Positions 52,038-61,041 of a stretch of DNA of 64,000 bases are shown piece after piece. The DNA lies in contig NZ_JAAFGS010000001.1 in the NCBI RefSeq assembly GCF_011090185.1, forward strand, positions 620,001 through 684,000, given 5' to 3'. The DNA is from Saccharibacillus alkalitolerans (lineage in GTDB: Bacteria > Bacillota > Bacilli > Paenibacillales > Paenibacillaceae). Below the pieces are notes generated by a model that was not told the DNA's origin, searched no databases, and saw only the letters and a list, made by a program, of their open reading frames with translations. How positions within the stretch are numbered: position 1 is the stretch's first letter; the number at the start of each line of letters is the position of its first letter. The translations under genes and the position numbers were made by a program.

Positions 52038-53070
52038 AAAAGTGTGCGTATTGGTAGCCGGCAGCTGGGGAACGGCTTTGGCCATGGTGCTGGCCGACAA
52101 CGGCCACGAAGTCCGACTCTGGGCGCGCGGCGAAGAACAGGTTCGCGAGATCAACGAGCAGCGCGAAAACTCGCGTTTTCTGCCGGGTATCAAGCTGCCG
52201 GAGGGCCTGCATGCCACGAGCAGCATGGAAGAAGCCGTCAAAGGTGCCGAAGCCGTCATTATCGTTTCGCCGTCGAAAGCGATGCGGGAAGTGGCTCGAG
52301 CACTGAAGCCTTTTTGGCGGGAAGATATGCTGTGCGTGCATGCGACCAAGGGGATGGAGCTGGAAACGCTGAAACGCATGTCGACGATCATAGCCGAAGA
52401 GCTGGACTGCGACGAGCAGAAGATCGGCGTCATCTGCGGGCCGAGTCACGCGGAAGAAGTGGCTCGGCGTCGTCCCACGACGATCGTGGTCGCTTCCGCG
52501 AACGAAGAGGAAGCGCAGCATGCGCAAAATTTGCTGATGAACGCTTATTTCCGGGTATACACGAACCGGGACGTGCTGGGCGCCGAGCTGGCGGGAGCTT
52601 TCAAAAACATCATTGCGCTCGGCGCGGGCATGTCGGACGGACTGGAATACGGCGATAATGCCAAGGCGGCTCTTCTGACGCGAGGGCTGGCCGAGATTAC
52701 GCGCGTCGGTGCCGAAATGGGAGCGAATCCGCTTACGTTTTCCGGCTTGGCCGGAGTAGGCGACCTTGTCGTCACCGCGACAAGCCGGCACAGCCGCAAC
52801 TGGCGTGCAGGCTATATGCTCGGTCAGGGCAAACCGCTTCCGGAAGTGCTCGATTCCATGGGAATGGTGGTCGAAGGCATTCGGACGACGGAAGCGGCTC
52901 ATACGATCTCGCAAAAGTACAAAGTGCAGATGCCGATCGCGGAGCAGCTGTATCACGTGCTGTTCGAAGGGCTCGACCCGCGCACGGCGGTCGAAGCCCT
53001 TATGGGACGCGGTCCGAAGACGGAGATGGAAATGATGTCGCAGGAAACCTGGGAGCAGTGGCATACCTGA
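52030..53070 (+). CDS. gpsA: Glycerol-3-phosphate dehydrogenase [NAD(P)+], altered dinucleotide motif
   Basis: A 346-aa GpsA. Normal family motifs include CVHATKGME, CGPSHAEEVA, GAFKNIIALGAG, the catalytic Lys in KNI and GLAGVGDLVVTATS. The N-terminal loop reads VLVAGSWGTALA, where nearly all homologues have VLGAGSWG: the first Gly of GxGxxG is V9 (codon GTA). It reduces dihydroxyacetone phosphate for lipid synthesis. TTG 52030 follows GGGAAGGAGAGCAG. It partners plsY directly upstream. Confidence 0.93.
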   Translation: MAKKVCVLVAGSWGTALAMVLADNGHEVRLWARGEEQVREINEQRENSRFLPGIKLPEGLHATSSMEEAVKGAEAVIIVSPSKAMREVARALKPFWREDMLCVHATKGMELETLKRMSTIIAEELDCDEQKIGVICGPSHAEEVARRRPTTIVVASANEEEAQHAQNLLMNAYFRVYTNRDVLGAELAGAFKNIIALGAGMSDGLEYGDNAKAALLTRGLAEITRVGAEMGANPLTFSGLAGVGDLVVTATSRHSRNWRAGYMLGQGKPLPEVLDSMGMVVEGIRTTEAAHTISQKYKVQMPIAEQLYHVLFEGLDPRTAVEALMGRGPKTEMEMMSQETWEQWHT

Positions 53071-53134
53071 TCCTTAGCGGAAAACCCGCCGTAATGCGGG
53101 AAGACCAGAACGCCAAGACGGAAGGGGGAGCGGA

Positions 53135-53497
53135 ATGCCGACGGAACGCTGCAGGGTACTCTTTTTGCCGGACGGGAAAGAGGTTCGCGTCCGGCCGGGC
53201 ACGACGCTGCTGGCCGCCGCCCGCAGCGCGGGCGTGCGCATTCCGGTGCGCTGCGAGGGGAAGATGGGCTGCCTGATGTGCAAAGTGACGCTGAACTCTT
53301 CCGAAGCCGGAGTTCTGCCGCCCGAAGAAGGCGAACGCCGAAAGCTCGGACCCGCGCTCGATCGGGGAATCCGTCTCGCCTGCCAGGCCAAAGTCTGCGG
53401 CGAGGTGACGGCGGAAACGCCGGAAGACCCGCTGAAGCGAGCGGTTCGTCTGCAGCTGGAAAAAGCCAAGGGAGCGAAAGAGGACTTTTGGGACTGA
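53135..53497 (+). CDS. 2Fe-2S ferredoxin-like protein
   Basis: A 120-aa protein with a beta-grasp ferredoxin fold: RVLFLPDGKEVRVRPGTTLL, then C40, C46 and C49 (CEGKMGCLMC) and C83 (LACQAKV). The C-x5-C-x2-C...C pattern is that of a [2Fe-2S] ferredoxin of the adrenodoxin type. The basic C-terminal tail is unusual. GGAAGGGGGAGCG precedes ATG. It lies between gpsA and hbs, where spoIVA is expected in spore formers. Confidence 0.85.
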   Translation: MPTERCRVLFLPDGKEVRVRPGTTLLAAARSAGVRIPVRCEGKMGCLMCKVTLNSSEAGVLPPEEGERRKLGPALDRGIRLACQAKVCGEVTAETPEDPLKRAVRLQLEKAKGAKEDFWD

Positions 53498-53800
53498 GCC
53501 CTCTGCCGCATTCGGTTAAATCTACCGAGCAAGCGAGGAAACGCTTGAAATTATAAGGCCGGTGTATTACTATATGTTTGTTGCCTTTAGGCGGCATTTT
53601 CAAATTCCTTCTTCTCCGCGCAGGAGGAGCGTTATCGATTTGAACGTGCGCCGCAATAACGCAAGTTCCGGATAGTTCAAAGCTTCCGGCCCTGCGCCGC
53701 GCTGCGGTTTGTTTTCAGGCAAATCGGAAAGACCAAATACGCCTTTTCGGCGAGGCACTTGGAGAAGTGCCGGGCATGATGGTAACAGGAGGTGAAACGC
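53498..53800 (+). promoter_or_regulatory. Long leader/promoter region of hbs
   Basis: Just over 300 bases without a supported gene. TATA-like elements (ATTATAAGG and TTACTATATG) around 53549-53575 are plausible -10 regions; hbs in B. subtilis has two promoters and a long leader, which would fit. AGGAGGTG (53787-53794) is a perfect ribosome site. Confidence 0.4.
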
Positions 53801-54073
53801 ATGAACAAATCTGACCTGATCAGCCAAGTTGCGGAAGCATCGGAGATCGGCAAGAAAGAAGCGACAAAAGCAGTTGACGCTGTTTTCGAAGCCATTGCCG
53901 GCGCTCTGCAAAACGGCGAGAAAGTACAGCTCGTCGGATTCGGAAACTTTGAGGTTCGCGAACGTTCCGCCCGTAAAGGACGCAACCCGCAAACCGGCGA
54001 AGAAATCGAAATCCCGGCAAGCAAGATTCCTGCTTTCAAACCGGGCAAAGCCCTGAAAGACGGAATTAAATAA
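53801..54073 (+). CDS. hbs: DNA-binding protein HU
   Basis: A 90-aa [22 protein letters not shown], then [22 protein letters not shown] (shown partially as [18 protein letters not shown]) and a C-terminus [10 protein letters not shown]. The intercalating Pro loop NPQTGEEI is present. It compacts and bends DNA. ATG 53801 follows AGGAGGTG by 6 bases; an ATG three codons earlier is less likely. Confidence 0.96.
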   Translation: MNKSDLISQVAEASEIGKKEATKAVDAVFEAIAGALQNGEKVQLVGFGNFEVRERSARKGRNPQTGEEIEIPASKIPAFKPGKALKDGIK

Positions 54074-54142
54074 AATCTACATAATCCTTAGGGATTGAAG
54101 ATTTTGAACATCGCGGGCGCCGTTCGTCCGGGGATGGGAGAG

Positions 54143-54180
54143 AAGCCGTGAATATACATTCACGGTCTTTTTCTTTTTTA
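54143..54180 (+). terminator. Terminator after hbs
   Basis: Stem CCGTGAAT/ATTCACGG, 4-base loop, then TCTTTTTC and TTTTTT. Confidence 0.9.
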
Positions 54181-54193
54181 CGGGAGGCTCTGC

Positions 54194-54292
54194 ATGGTTG
54201 ACAATACAAGGCTGGATTTGCCATCATTAATAGACTGCATCACGGCGGATGAAGGAATGCCGGAAGGCAGATTCGTCCGACGCACAGATTGA
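54194..54292 (+). CDS. Possible 32-aa leader peptide before mtrB
   Basis: A 33-codon frame (MVDNTRLDLPSLIDCITADE...) with GGGAGG 6 bases before ATG. It ends where the mtrB ribosome site begins (TGA-GGAGGAGC), so it could couple translation to mtrB. No family recognised; it may be chance. Confidence 0.3.
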   Translation: MVDNTRLDLPSLIDCITADEGMPEGRFVRRTD

Positions 54293-54304
54293 GGAGGAGC
54301 GGTT

Positions 54305-54529
54305 GTGGAAAATTCGGAAAAAGCCGATTATATCGTGATTAAGGCACATGAGAACGGCGTTCATGTCATCGGACTGACGCGCGGGCAGGATACGCGCTTT
54401 CATCATACGGAAAAGCTGGACAAGGGAGAGGTGCTGATCGCGCAGTTTACCGATCATACCTCCGCGATCAAAGTGCGCGGCAAGGCGACGGTGTTCACCA
54501 AACACGGCAGTATCGAGACCGAATCCTGA
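54305..54529 (+). CDS. mtrB: Trp RNA-binding attenuation protein TRAP
   Basis: A 74-aa TRAP. The sequence [20 protein letters not shown], then [20 protein letters not shown] and SAIKVRGKA is nearly that of B. subtilis MtrB, including the Lys/Glu/Lys-Arg residues that bind GAG triplets. It forms an 11-mer that binds (G/U)AG repeats when tryptophan is plentiful. GTG 54305 follows GAGGAGGAGCG. mtrA (folE), its partner in B. subtilis, is absent here. Confidence 0.94.
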   Translation: MENSEKADYIVIKAHENGVHVIGLTRGQDTRFHHTEKLDKGEVLIAQFTDHTSAIKVRGKATVFTKHGSIETES

Positions 54530-54624
54530 GCGTTTGCGTTAGTTGTTTCAAAAAGCATATGCTATAATAGAAAAGATTGTGACAAAAATAGCGTTCAACG
54601 TTGGACAAAGTCGGAGGCCTACTG

Positions 54625-55413
54625 ATGAAACCCTACTGCGTACCGGAGAAAACCGGAAAATATACCGGCTATGATATGATCCGAAAGCATACGGATATTC
54701 CGGCTCTGCCGGATGCACGTTTGCGGCTGCTTCATGCTTTCCTCGAAGCATCCGAGTCGGCGGTGCGGAGCGAGGTATACGGTACCGTTACCGCGCTGCT
54801 GCAGACCGGCCTCGATATTCATGACCGGGTCGCGCCGGGCGACGACAGCGAAGAGGAGCAGGCCATGCGTTCCCGCCAGTTGAAAGTGCTGGCGGGCGAT
54901 TACTACAGCAGCCGCTTTTACGAACTGCTGGCCGCTTCGGGCGAGATCGGAATGGTCGCGGAATTGAGCCGGGCGATTGCCGACGTCAACCGCAGCAAGA
55001 TGGAACTTTATCTGCGGATGCAGGGCGATGCCGCTTTGGAACTGCGAGAATATCTCGAATGCGTGGCGGCCATCAAAATTCGCCTGTTCGAGAGCTTTGA
55101 CGTTCTGCTGGACGGCCCGCTGCTGCCGCATTGGCAGGAGCTGCTGCTGTTGGCGGGGCTGTGCGAAGCCGCGGCGGAAGAGCTGGCCGCGGACTCGAAC
55201 GGCGAAGAGCCGATCTTCCGTCCGCGGGCCGATCGGATCGAAGGAGACGGATTCTTTTCGGCCGCCGAACTTTCGGAGCTGCTGAGAGGTTTTGCGGAGC
55301 GCTTGGAAAGCGGAATCGAGTCGCTTCCGGAAGGCGTCAATCGGGACTTGCTGCGTCCGCTGGCTGCCGGCTTCAAATCCGCAGCCGATACGAAAGGCAG
55401 GGTGATGGGGTAA
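54625..55413 (+). CDS. hepS: Heptaprenyl diphosphate synthase component I
   Basis: A 262-aa HepS/GerCA-family subunit, non-catalytic. Recognisable: ARLRLLHAFLEA, QLKVLAGDYYSSRFYELLA and IADVNRSKMELY. With HepT it makes the menaquinone side chain. GGAGG precedes ATG 54625 by 7 bases; TTG 54601 is before the site. Overlaps menG by 1 base. Confidence 0.88.
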   Translation: MKPYCVPEKTGKYTGYDMIRKHTDIPALPDARLRLLHAFLEASESAVRSEVYGTVTALLQTGLDIHDRVAPGDDSEEEQAMRSRQLKVLAGDYYSSRFYELLAASGEIGMVAELSRAIADVNRSKMELYLRMQGDAALELREYLECVAAIKIRLFESFDVLLDGPLLPHWQELLLLAGLCEAAAEELAADSNGEEPIFRPRADRIEGDGFFSAAELSELLRGFAERLESGIESLPEGVNRDLLRPLAAGFKSAADTKGRVMG

Positions 55414-56129
55414 TGGCGGATTCGTCGAAACCTAAAGAAGAGTTCGTCCACGACGTCTTTCAGCAAATTGCGCCGAAGTACGACCGGATGAACGATATTT
55501 TGAGCTTCAACCGTCATAAAGCTTGGCGCAAATTCGCCATGCGGAAAATGGCGGTATCGCAAGGCGACAGCGCCGTCGATCTGTGCTGCGGCACCTGCGA
55601 CTGGACGATCAGCCTGGCCGAAGCGAGCGGAACCGGACCGGTGAAAGGGTTGGACTTCAGTCCGGCGATGCTCGATGTCGGACGGACCAAAATCGCGCGA
55701 AATTCGCACGGCGGACAAATCGAACTGTTCCAGGGAAATGCCATGGAACTGCCTTTTGCCGACAACTCGTTCGACTATGCGACGATCGGCTTCGGCCTGC
55801 GCAACGTGCCGGACCCGGTCCAGGTATTGAAAGAAATGCGGCGCGTCGTGAAGCCCGGAGGCATGGTCGTATGTTTGGAGCTGTCCAAGCCGACGAGCCA
55901 GCCTTTTAAGGGGCTCTATTATTTTTACTTCGAACGCATGCTGCCGAAACTCGGCAAGCTGTTCGCGAAAAGTTACGAGCAGTACAAGTGGCTGCCCGAT
56001 TCGTTGAAGCTCTTTCCGGGCCGCAAAGAACTGGCGGACATTTTCCGCGACGTGGGCTTGAAAGACGTTCAGGATTACGCGCTTACCGGCGGCATCGCCG
56101 CGCTGCACATCGGAATTAAGGAGAAATAG
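55413..56129 (+). CDS. menG: Demethylmenaquinone methyltransferase
   Basis: A 238-aa UbiE/MenG. SAM motif AVDLCCGTCDWTISLAEA (about 47-64), GLDFSPAMLDVGR, NAMELPFADNSFDYATIGFG and the terminal GGIAALHIGIK. It makes menaquinone the last step. Tightly packed between hepS and mqnP. Confidence 0.94.
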   Translation: MADSSKPKEEFVHDVFQQIAPKYDRMNDILSFNRHKAWRKFAMRKMAVSQGDSAVDLCCGTCDWTISLAEASGTGPVKGLDFSPAMLDVGRTKIARNSHGGQIELFQGNAMELPFADNSFDYATIGFGLRNVPDPVQVLKEMRRVVKPGGMVVCLELSKPTSQPFKGLYYFYFERMLPKLGKLFAKSYEQYKWLPDSLKLFPGRKELADIFRDVGLKDVQDYALTGGIAALHIGIKEK

Positions 56130-56130
56130 A

Positions 56131-57003
56131 ATGTTCAGGAAAATCGGCGTCTTCTTAGAAATGATCAAGATCGAACACACTTTATTTGCGCTTCCCTTCG
56201 CTTTTATGGGAATGCTGCTCGGCTCCGTGGTCATTAACGGGCATCTGCCTTCCTGGGCGCAGGTCGGCTGGATTCTGCTGGCGATGATCGGGGCGCGAAG
56301 CGCCGCCATGGGCATGAATCGCCTGATCGACCGCTACATCGACGCCAAAAATCCGCGTACGGCAAAACGCGCCATTCCGGCGGGGATGTTGAAAACGGGC
56401 GAAGTGGCGGCGTTTGTCATCGTCTTCTTCGCTCTGTTCCTGTGGGCGACGCTGGAACTGTCCCGCTTTGCCCTGCAGCTGTTCCCGATCGCCGCTTTCC
56501 TGATTATCGCGTATTCGTATACGAAGCGTTTCACCTGGCTGTGCCATCTCGTCCTCGGCGCGACGATCGCGCTCGCCCCGCTCGGCGGCTGGGCGGCCGT
56601 GACGGACAGCTTCAGTTGGTCGTCGCTCGTGTTCTATATCGCGGTCGCGTTCTGGACGGCGGGCTTTGACGTGATTTACGCCTGCGACGACATCGACTTC
56701 GACCGGCGGGAAGGGATCTATTCCATTCCGAGCCGATTCGGCTTGGAAAAAGCGCTGAAAATCGCTCAGGGCTTCCACGCCGTAACGGCGGTCGGCTTGA
56801 TTGCGCTGGTCTTCATCACGCCTCTCGGCTGGTGGTACGCGGCGGGCGTCGTGATCGCCTGCTCGATCCTGTTCTACCAGCATCGTATCGTTAAACCGAG
56901 CGACCTCAGCCGCGTGCAGACAGCGTTCTTCACGATGAACAGCTGGCTCAGCGGCATTGTTTTTATTTTCACTCTGATCGATTTGGTGGTGAAATACTGG
57001 TGA
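56131..57003 (+). CDS. mqnP: UbiA-family prenyltransferase (probable MqnP)
   Basis: A 290-aa UbiA-type membrane prenyltransferase with eight to nine helices. Diphosphate motifs: NRLIDRYIDAKNPRT (NxxxDxxxD, about 72-80) and ACDDIDFDRREG (DxxxD, about 190-198). In this operon it probably prenylates the futalosine-pathway naphthoate, the MqnP role, rather than 4-hydroxybenzoate. It starts one base after the menG stop. Confidence 0.82.
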   Translation: MFRKIGVFLEMIKIEHTLFALPFAFMGMLLGSVVINGHLPSWAQVGWILLAMIGARSAAMGMNRLIDRYIDAKNPRTAKRAIPAGMLKTGEVAAFVIVFFALFLWATLELSRFALQLFPIAAFLIIAYSYTKRFTWLCHLVLGATIALAPLGGWAAVTDSFSWSSLVFYIAVAFWTAGFDVIYACDDIDFDRREGIYSIPSRFGLEKALKIAQGFHAVTAVGLIALVFITPLGWWYAAGVVIACSILFYQHRIVKPSDLSRVQTAFFTMNSWLSGIVFIFTLIDLVVKYW

Positions 57004-57614
57004 ATGAACTCGCAGGTACCGGCAGGCACTGGGTCTTGGGCATTACCGGTGCCAGCGGCAGCATTTACGGCATCCGGCTGGCGGAAGAACTGCTGAATGA
57101 AGGATTTAGCGTGCATTTGGTCGTCTCGAACGCCGGCTGGCGCGTATTGAAGGAAGAAATGGATTTCGACGCATCGGGCCGGGAGGCGGAGCTGGAACGC
57201 CGCTTCGGCGGGAGAGCCGGCCGCCTGATCTATCATCCGGTGGCGGATATCGGGGCGTCGATCGCCAGCGGCTCGTTTCGGGCCGAAGGCATGATCGTCG
57301 CTCCTTGCTCGATGGGCACGCTGTCGTCGATCGCCCACGGTTCGTCGGACAACTTGATGACCCGGGCGGCCGACGTGATGCTGAAAGAAGGCCGGCCGCT
57401 GGTGCTTGTGCCGAGGGAAACGCCGCTGCATGCGATCCATTTGGAGAACATGCTGAAGCTGTCGCGGCTCGGCGTCAAAATGGTTCCGGCGATGCCGGCC
57501 TTTTATCACCGCCCCGGCACGCTTGCGGAAGCGGTCGATTTCTTGGTCGGCAAAGTGCTGGACAGTGTTGGAATCGGGCATAATTTGTTTAAAAGATGGG
57601 GGGAGGAAACGTGA
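57000..57614 (+). CDS. ubiX: Flavin prenyltransferase UbiX/MqnM-like
   Basis: A 204-aa UbiX family protein. FMN loop GITGASGSIYGIRLAEELL (about 15-33), GSFRAEGMIVAPCSMGTLSS (S/C at the active site), LVLVPRETPLHAIHLENMLK. It makes prenyl-FMN for UbiD-type decarboxylases; in the futalosine route it would serve MqnL. GTG 57000 overlaps the mqnP stop by 4 bases. Confidence 0.88.
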   Translation: MNELAGTGRHWVLGITGASGSIYGIRLAEELLNEGFSVHLVVSNAGWRVLKEEMDFDASGREAELERRFGGRAGRLIYHPVADIGASIASGSFRAEGMIVAPCSMGTLSSIAHGSSDNLMTRAADVMLKEGRPLVLVPRETPLHAIHLENMLKLSRLGVKMVPAMPAFYHRPGTLAEAVDFLVGKVLDSVGIGHNLFKRWGEET

Positions 57615-58465
57615 AGGAGCCGCTGCGTTTGGGCCGTATCCTCTATACCAACGTTTGGCCGGTCTACCATTACTTCGATCCGTCTTCGCTGAGCTTTCCG
57701 GCGACGACGCGGGTTGAACTGCCGGCCGTGTTGAACCGACTGCTGCTGGAAGGAGAGCTGGACATGAGTCCGGTTTCCTCCTTCGCTTACGGCACCGCGG
57801 CCGATCAATTTATGCTGCTGCCGAATTTGTCGGTAAGCGCGGACGGTCCGGTGAAGTCGATTCTCTGCTTTTCCAAAAAGCCTTTTGCGGAAGCGATACA
57901 GGGACGCATCGCGCTGACCAACACGTCCGCCACCTCGATCAATCTGCTTAAGATCATCGCGGAGAAAGCTTACGGGGCCAAGCCGGAGTACGTGACCTGC
58001 GAGCCCGACCTGGAACAAATGCTCGAGCATGCCGACGCCGCGCTGCTGATCGGCGACCATGCCATTCGCGCGGATTGGTCGAATGCCGCCTATACGGTAA
58101 CGGATCTCGGCGCGGAATGGAAAAACTGGACGGGCAAGAGCATGACGTTCGCCGTCTGGACCGTTTCGAAGCAAGCGGCGGCCCGTCATCCGGATCGGAT
58201 CGGCGAACTGGCTGCGGCTTTGGCGGCCAGCAAACGGCGCGGTTTGGAAGACTTAACGCCGGTAGCGCGGCAGGCGCAGGCCGAGCTGGGCGGCGAACTG
58301 GCGTACTGGCTGGGCTATTTCGAAAATTTGAATTACGACTTGACGGCGGAGCGGCTGGACGGCCTGGAGCTGTACTTCCGTTACGCGAGGGAAATGGGAC
58401 TGCTGCCGCAAGAAGCGGGAATTGAAATTTGGACCGACAATACGGAGATACGGGTGAACGAATGA
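57611..58465 (+). CDS. mqnA: Chorismate dehydratase MqnA
   Basis: A 284-aa protein of the MqnA/MqnD periplasmic-binding-like fold: LGRILYTNVWPVYHYF, LPAVLNRLLLEGELDMSPVSS (shown as ELDMSPVSSFAYG), SVSADGPVKSILCFSK, IALTNTSATSINLLKI and LLIGDHAIR. It converts chorismate to 3-enolpyruvylbenzoate, the first step of the futalosine menaquinone pathway. GTG 57611 after GGGGGAGGAAAC; overlaps ubiX by 4 bases. Confidence 0.9.
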   Translation: MKEPLRLGRILYTNVWPVYHYFDPSSLSFPATTRVELPAVLNRLLLEGELDMSPVSSFAYGTAADQFMLLPNLSVSADGPVKSILCFSKKPFAEAIQGRIALTNTSATSINLLKIIAEKAYGAKPEYVTCEPDLEQMLEHADAALLIGDHAIRADWSNAAYTVTDLGAEWKNWTGKSMTFAVWTVSKQAAARHPDRIGELAAALAASKRRGLEDLTPVARQAQAELGGELAYWLGYFENLNYDLTAERLDGLELYFRYAREMGLLPQEAGIEIWTDNTEIRVNE

Positions 58466-59436
58466 AACGAATGGAGATCTTCGGAACGTTAAAAAAGGAC
58501 ATGGACGCCGTCGAACGCTCGCTTTATGCCAGTATCGAAGTCGAAAGCGAGGCGCTTGGCGAAGCCGCCATGCACCTGCTCAAAGCCGGCGGAAAACGCC
58601 TTCGTCCCGCCTTCGTGCTGCTGGGAGGCAAATTCGGTACATATGACCTGGATCGTCTGCAGCGCGTGGCCGTGCCGCTCGAGCTTATCCATATGGCTTC
58701 GCTCGTGCACGACGACGTGATTGACAACGCGCAGACGCGCCGGGGACAGCTGACAGTCAAAGCCAAATGGGACAACCGGATCGCGATGTATACGGGAGAT
58801 TACATTTACGCCAAGGCGCTGGAGATTGTGGCAGGCTTGGACGACCCGCGGATTCACCGCATTCTCGCCAAAGCGATGGTGGAAATGTCGATCGGGGAAA
58901 TGGAACAAATCCGGGACTTTTTCAACTCGGGCCAGAGCATCCGGCGCTATCTGCTGCGAATCCGCCGCAAGACGGCGCTGCTCATCGCGGTAAGCTGCCA
59001 GCTCGGCGCTCTGTCTTCGGGCGCTTCGGCCGAAGATGCCCGCGAATTGTACAACTACGGCTACAACGTAGGGATGGCGTTCCAGATTCGGGACGATCTG
59101 CTGGACCTGTGCGGAACCGAGAAACAGATCGGCAAGCCGCCGGGCAGCGACATTCGTCAGGGCAATATTACGATTCCGGTGCTGTACGCGCTGCAGGAAG
59201 AACGTCTGCGCGGTCCGCTGCTGGAAGAAATCGGACGCATTCACGAAGCGAACGGACGCACGGACGTGTCGGCGGCAGTCGTCATGATTACCGGGAGTTC
59301 GGGCGTGGCGAGAGCGGAAGAGCTGGCCGACCGGTATACGCAAAAAGCGCTGGATGCGCTGGACCGGCTGCCCGACATTCGGGCCCGCCGCCATCTGCGC
59401 GATATCGCCCATTTCGTGTCGAGACGCACTTACTGA
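58462..59436 (+). CDS. hepT: Heptaprenyl diphosphate synthase component II
   Basis: A 324-aa long-chain trans-prenyl diphosphate synthase. GGKRLRPAF (substrate), first Asp motif LVHDDVIDNA (DDxxD), second QIRDDLLDLCG. With HepS it makes heptaprenyl diphosphate. It overlaps mqnA by 4 bases and ends the quinone operon. Confidence 0.94.
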   Translation: MKRMEIFGTLKKDMDAVERSLYASIEVESEALGEAAMHLLKAGGKRLRPAFVLLGGKFGTYDLDRLQRVAVPLELIHMASLVHDDVIDNAQTRRGQLTVKAKWDNRIAMYTGDYIYAKALEIVAGLDDPRIHRILAKAMVEMSIGEMEQIRDFFNSGQSIRRYLLRIRRKTALLIAVSCQLGALSSGASAEDARELYNYGYNVGMAFQIRDDLLDLCGTEKQIGKPPGSDIRQGNITIPVLYALQEERLRGPLLEEIGRIHEANGRTDVSAAVVMITGSSGVARAEELADRYTQKALDALDRLPDIRARRHLRDIAHFVSRRTY

Positions 59437-59445
59437 AACTATGGC

Positions 59446-59482
59446 AGAGAGAGGGAGATTCTTCGGAATCTCTCTTTTTTCG
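59446..59482 (+). terminator. Terminator after hepT
   Basis: Stem AGAGGGAGATT/AATCTCTCT with CTTCGG tetraloop region, then TTTTTT. Confidence 0.9.
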
Positions 59483-59579
59483 CGTTTACAGGCAGGATTA
59501 TGACCATTCGACGTTTAACACTATAAAAAGCGGACGACCTAGCCGATAAAAATCATATGCCGAAAGTGGGAGATTGACG

Positions 59580-60023
59580 ATGGAACGTACTTTTTTGATG
59601 GTTAAACCCGATGGAGTGCAGCGCGGATTGATCGGACGGATTATCAGCCGGTTCGAAGATAAGGGCTTCAAGATGGTGGCGGGAAAATTTATGCAGATCT
59701 CCGAGGAACAGGCCAAACGTCATTATGCGGAGCATGAAGGCAAGCCTTTCTTCGGAGAGCTGGTGGATTTCATCACGTCCGGCCCGGTATTCGCGATGGT
59801 TTGGGAAGGCGACGACGTCATCGCGCTGTCCCGGATCGCCATGGGCAAAACCAAAGTCACCGAAGCGCTGCCGGGAACGATTCGCGGGGATTTTGCGGCC
59901 CATACGCCGTTCAACCTCATTCACGGGTCGGACGGTCCGGACAGCGCCAAACGGGAAATCGACAATTTCTTTACCGAAGCGGAACAGCTTGATTACGATA
60001 AGGCGGTGGCGCGATGGATCTGA
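59580..60023 (+). CDS. ndk: Nucleoside diphosphate kinase
   Basis: A 147-aa [33 protein letters not shown] and the active-site His H115 in NLIHGSDGP. It balances nucleotide triphosphate pools. Same position between hepT and cheR as in B. subtilis. ATG 59580 follows GTGGGAGATTG. Overlaps cheR by 10 bases. Confidence 0.95.
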   Translation: MERTFLMVKPDGVQRGLIGRIISRFEDKGFKMVAGKFMQISEEQAKRHYAEHEGKPFFGELVDFITSGPVFAMVWEGDDVIALSRIAMGKTKVTEALPGTIRGDFAAHTPFNLIHGSDGPDSAKREIDNFFTEAEQLDYDKAVARWI

Positions 60024-60838
60024 TCAGAAGCGGCGCGGGGCGCGAAGAGGTATCGGCCCCGGGCAGCGACCCGGACTACAGCGGGTTTATTAAAAACGTA
60101 AATGCCAGTACGGGAATCGACCTGTCCCAATATAAGGAAGCGCAGATGAAACGTCGTTTGACGACGCTGCGCAGCAAGCACGGCTATAACACGTTCGCTC
60201 AGTTTTTCGAAGCCATGAAGAAAGACAAAAATCTGTTTTACGAATTCCTGGATCGGATGACGATCAACGTTTCCGAGTTTTGGCGCAACCCGAACCGCTG
60301 GGAAGTGCTGCGCGACACGATTATTCCCGAACTGCGCGGCGGCAAAAAAGGCTTGAAAGTCTGGAGCGCGGCCTGCTCGACGGGCGAGGAGCCTTATACG
60401 ATCGCGATGATTCTCGACGGTCACGGCATTCTCGGCGACTCGAAGCTGATTGCGGCGGATTTGGACGAAGGCGCGCTGGCGAAAGCCAAACAGGGCCAAT
60501 ACCTGGAACGTTCCCTGAAGGACGTGCCGCCGAAGGTGGCGGAAAAATACTTCAAAGCCGACGGACTCATGTACAAAGTCGACGACAAGCTGAAGCGGGC
60601 CGTCAACTTCCAGAAGCTGAACCTGCTGACCGACAAATTCGACGACGGCTATGACCTGATCGTCTGCCGCAACGTCATGATCTACTTTACCGAAGAAGCA
60701 AAGTCCGCGCTGTATCACAAATTTGCGGCCAGCCTGCGCAAAGGCGGCGTCCTGTTCGTGGGCAGCACGGAACAAATTTTTTCTCCGGGACAGTACGGAC
60801 TCGAGCCGTGCGATACCTTCTTCTACAAAAAGCTTTAA
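60014..60838 (+). CDS. cheR: Chemotaxis protein methyltransferase CheR
   Basis: A 274-aa CheR. N-terminal helical domain (about 15-85) with [18 protein letters not shown]; catalytic domain with [26 protein letters not shown] (SAM motif I), [23 protein letters not shown] (shown as [12 protein letters not shown]). It methylates Glu on chemoreceptors. It overlaps ndk, so transcription may be shared. Confidence 0.94.
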   Translation: MDLIRSGAGREEVSAPGSDPDYSGFIKNVNASTGIDLSQYKEAQMKRRLTTLRSKHGYNTFAQFFEAMKKDKNLFYEFLDRMTINVSEFWRNPNRWEVLRDTIIPELRGGKKGLKVWSAACSTGEEPYTIAMILDGHGILGDSKLIAADLDEGALAKAKQGQYLERSLKDVPPKVAEKYFKADGLMYKVDDKLKRAVNFQKLNLLTDKFDDGYDLIVCRNVMIYFTEEAKSALYHKFAASLRKGGVLFVGSTEQIFSPGQYGLEPCDTFFYKKL

Positions 60839-61041
60839 GCGCAGCCCGTATCCCGGGCATGCCCGAAAGCCGTCGCGTCACGCTCTCATGCGGATGCGGC
60901 GGATTTTTTTTGCGTGCAAAACGCGATCCCTGCGCAAAATGCAAAGGCGCTTGGAGAAGAAGCAGGCAGATGGTATAATAGGCGAAGACATTTACGGATT
61001 TTAGCCGTTTACAGTTTAAAAGTTTAAAGGGGGAACGCATC
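60839..61041 (+). promoter_or_regulatory. cheR-aroC intergenic region
   Basis: No gene is seen. A GC-rich dyad before a T8 run (60904-60911) may be a weak terminator. ATGGTATAATAGG (TATAAT about 60974-60979) is a likely -10 for aroC. AAAGGGGGAACG is the ribosome site. Confidence 0.5.
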
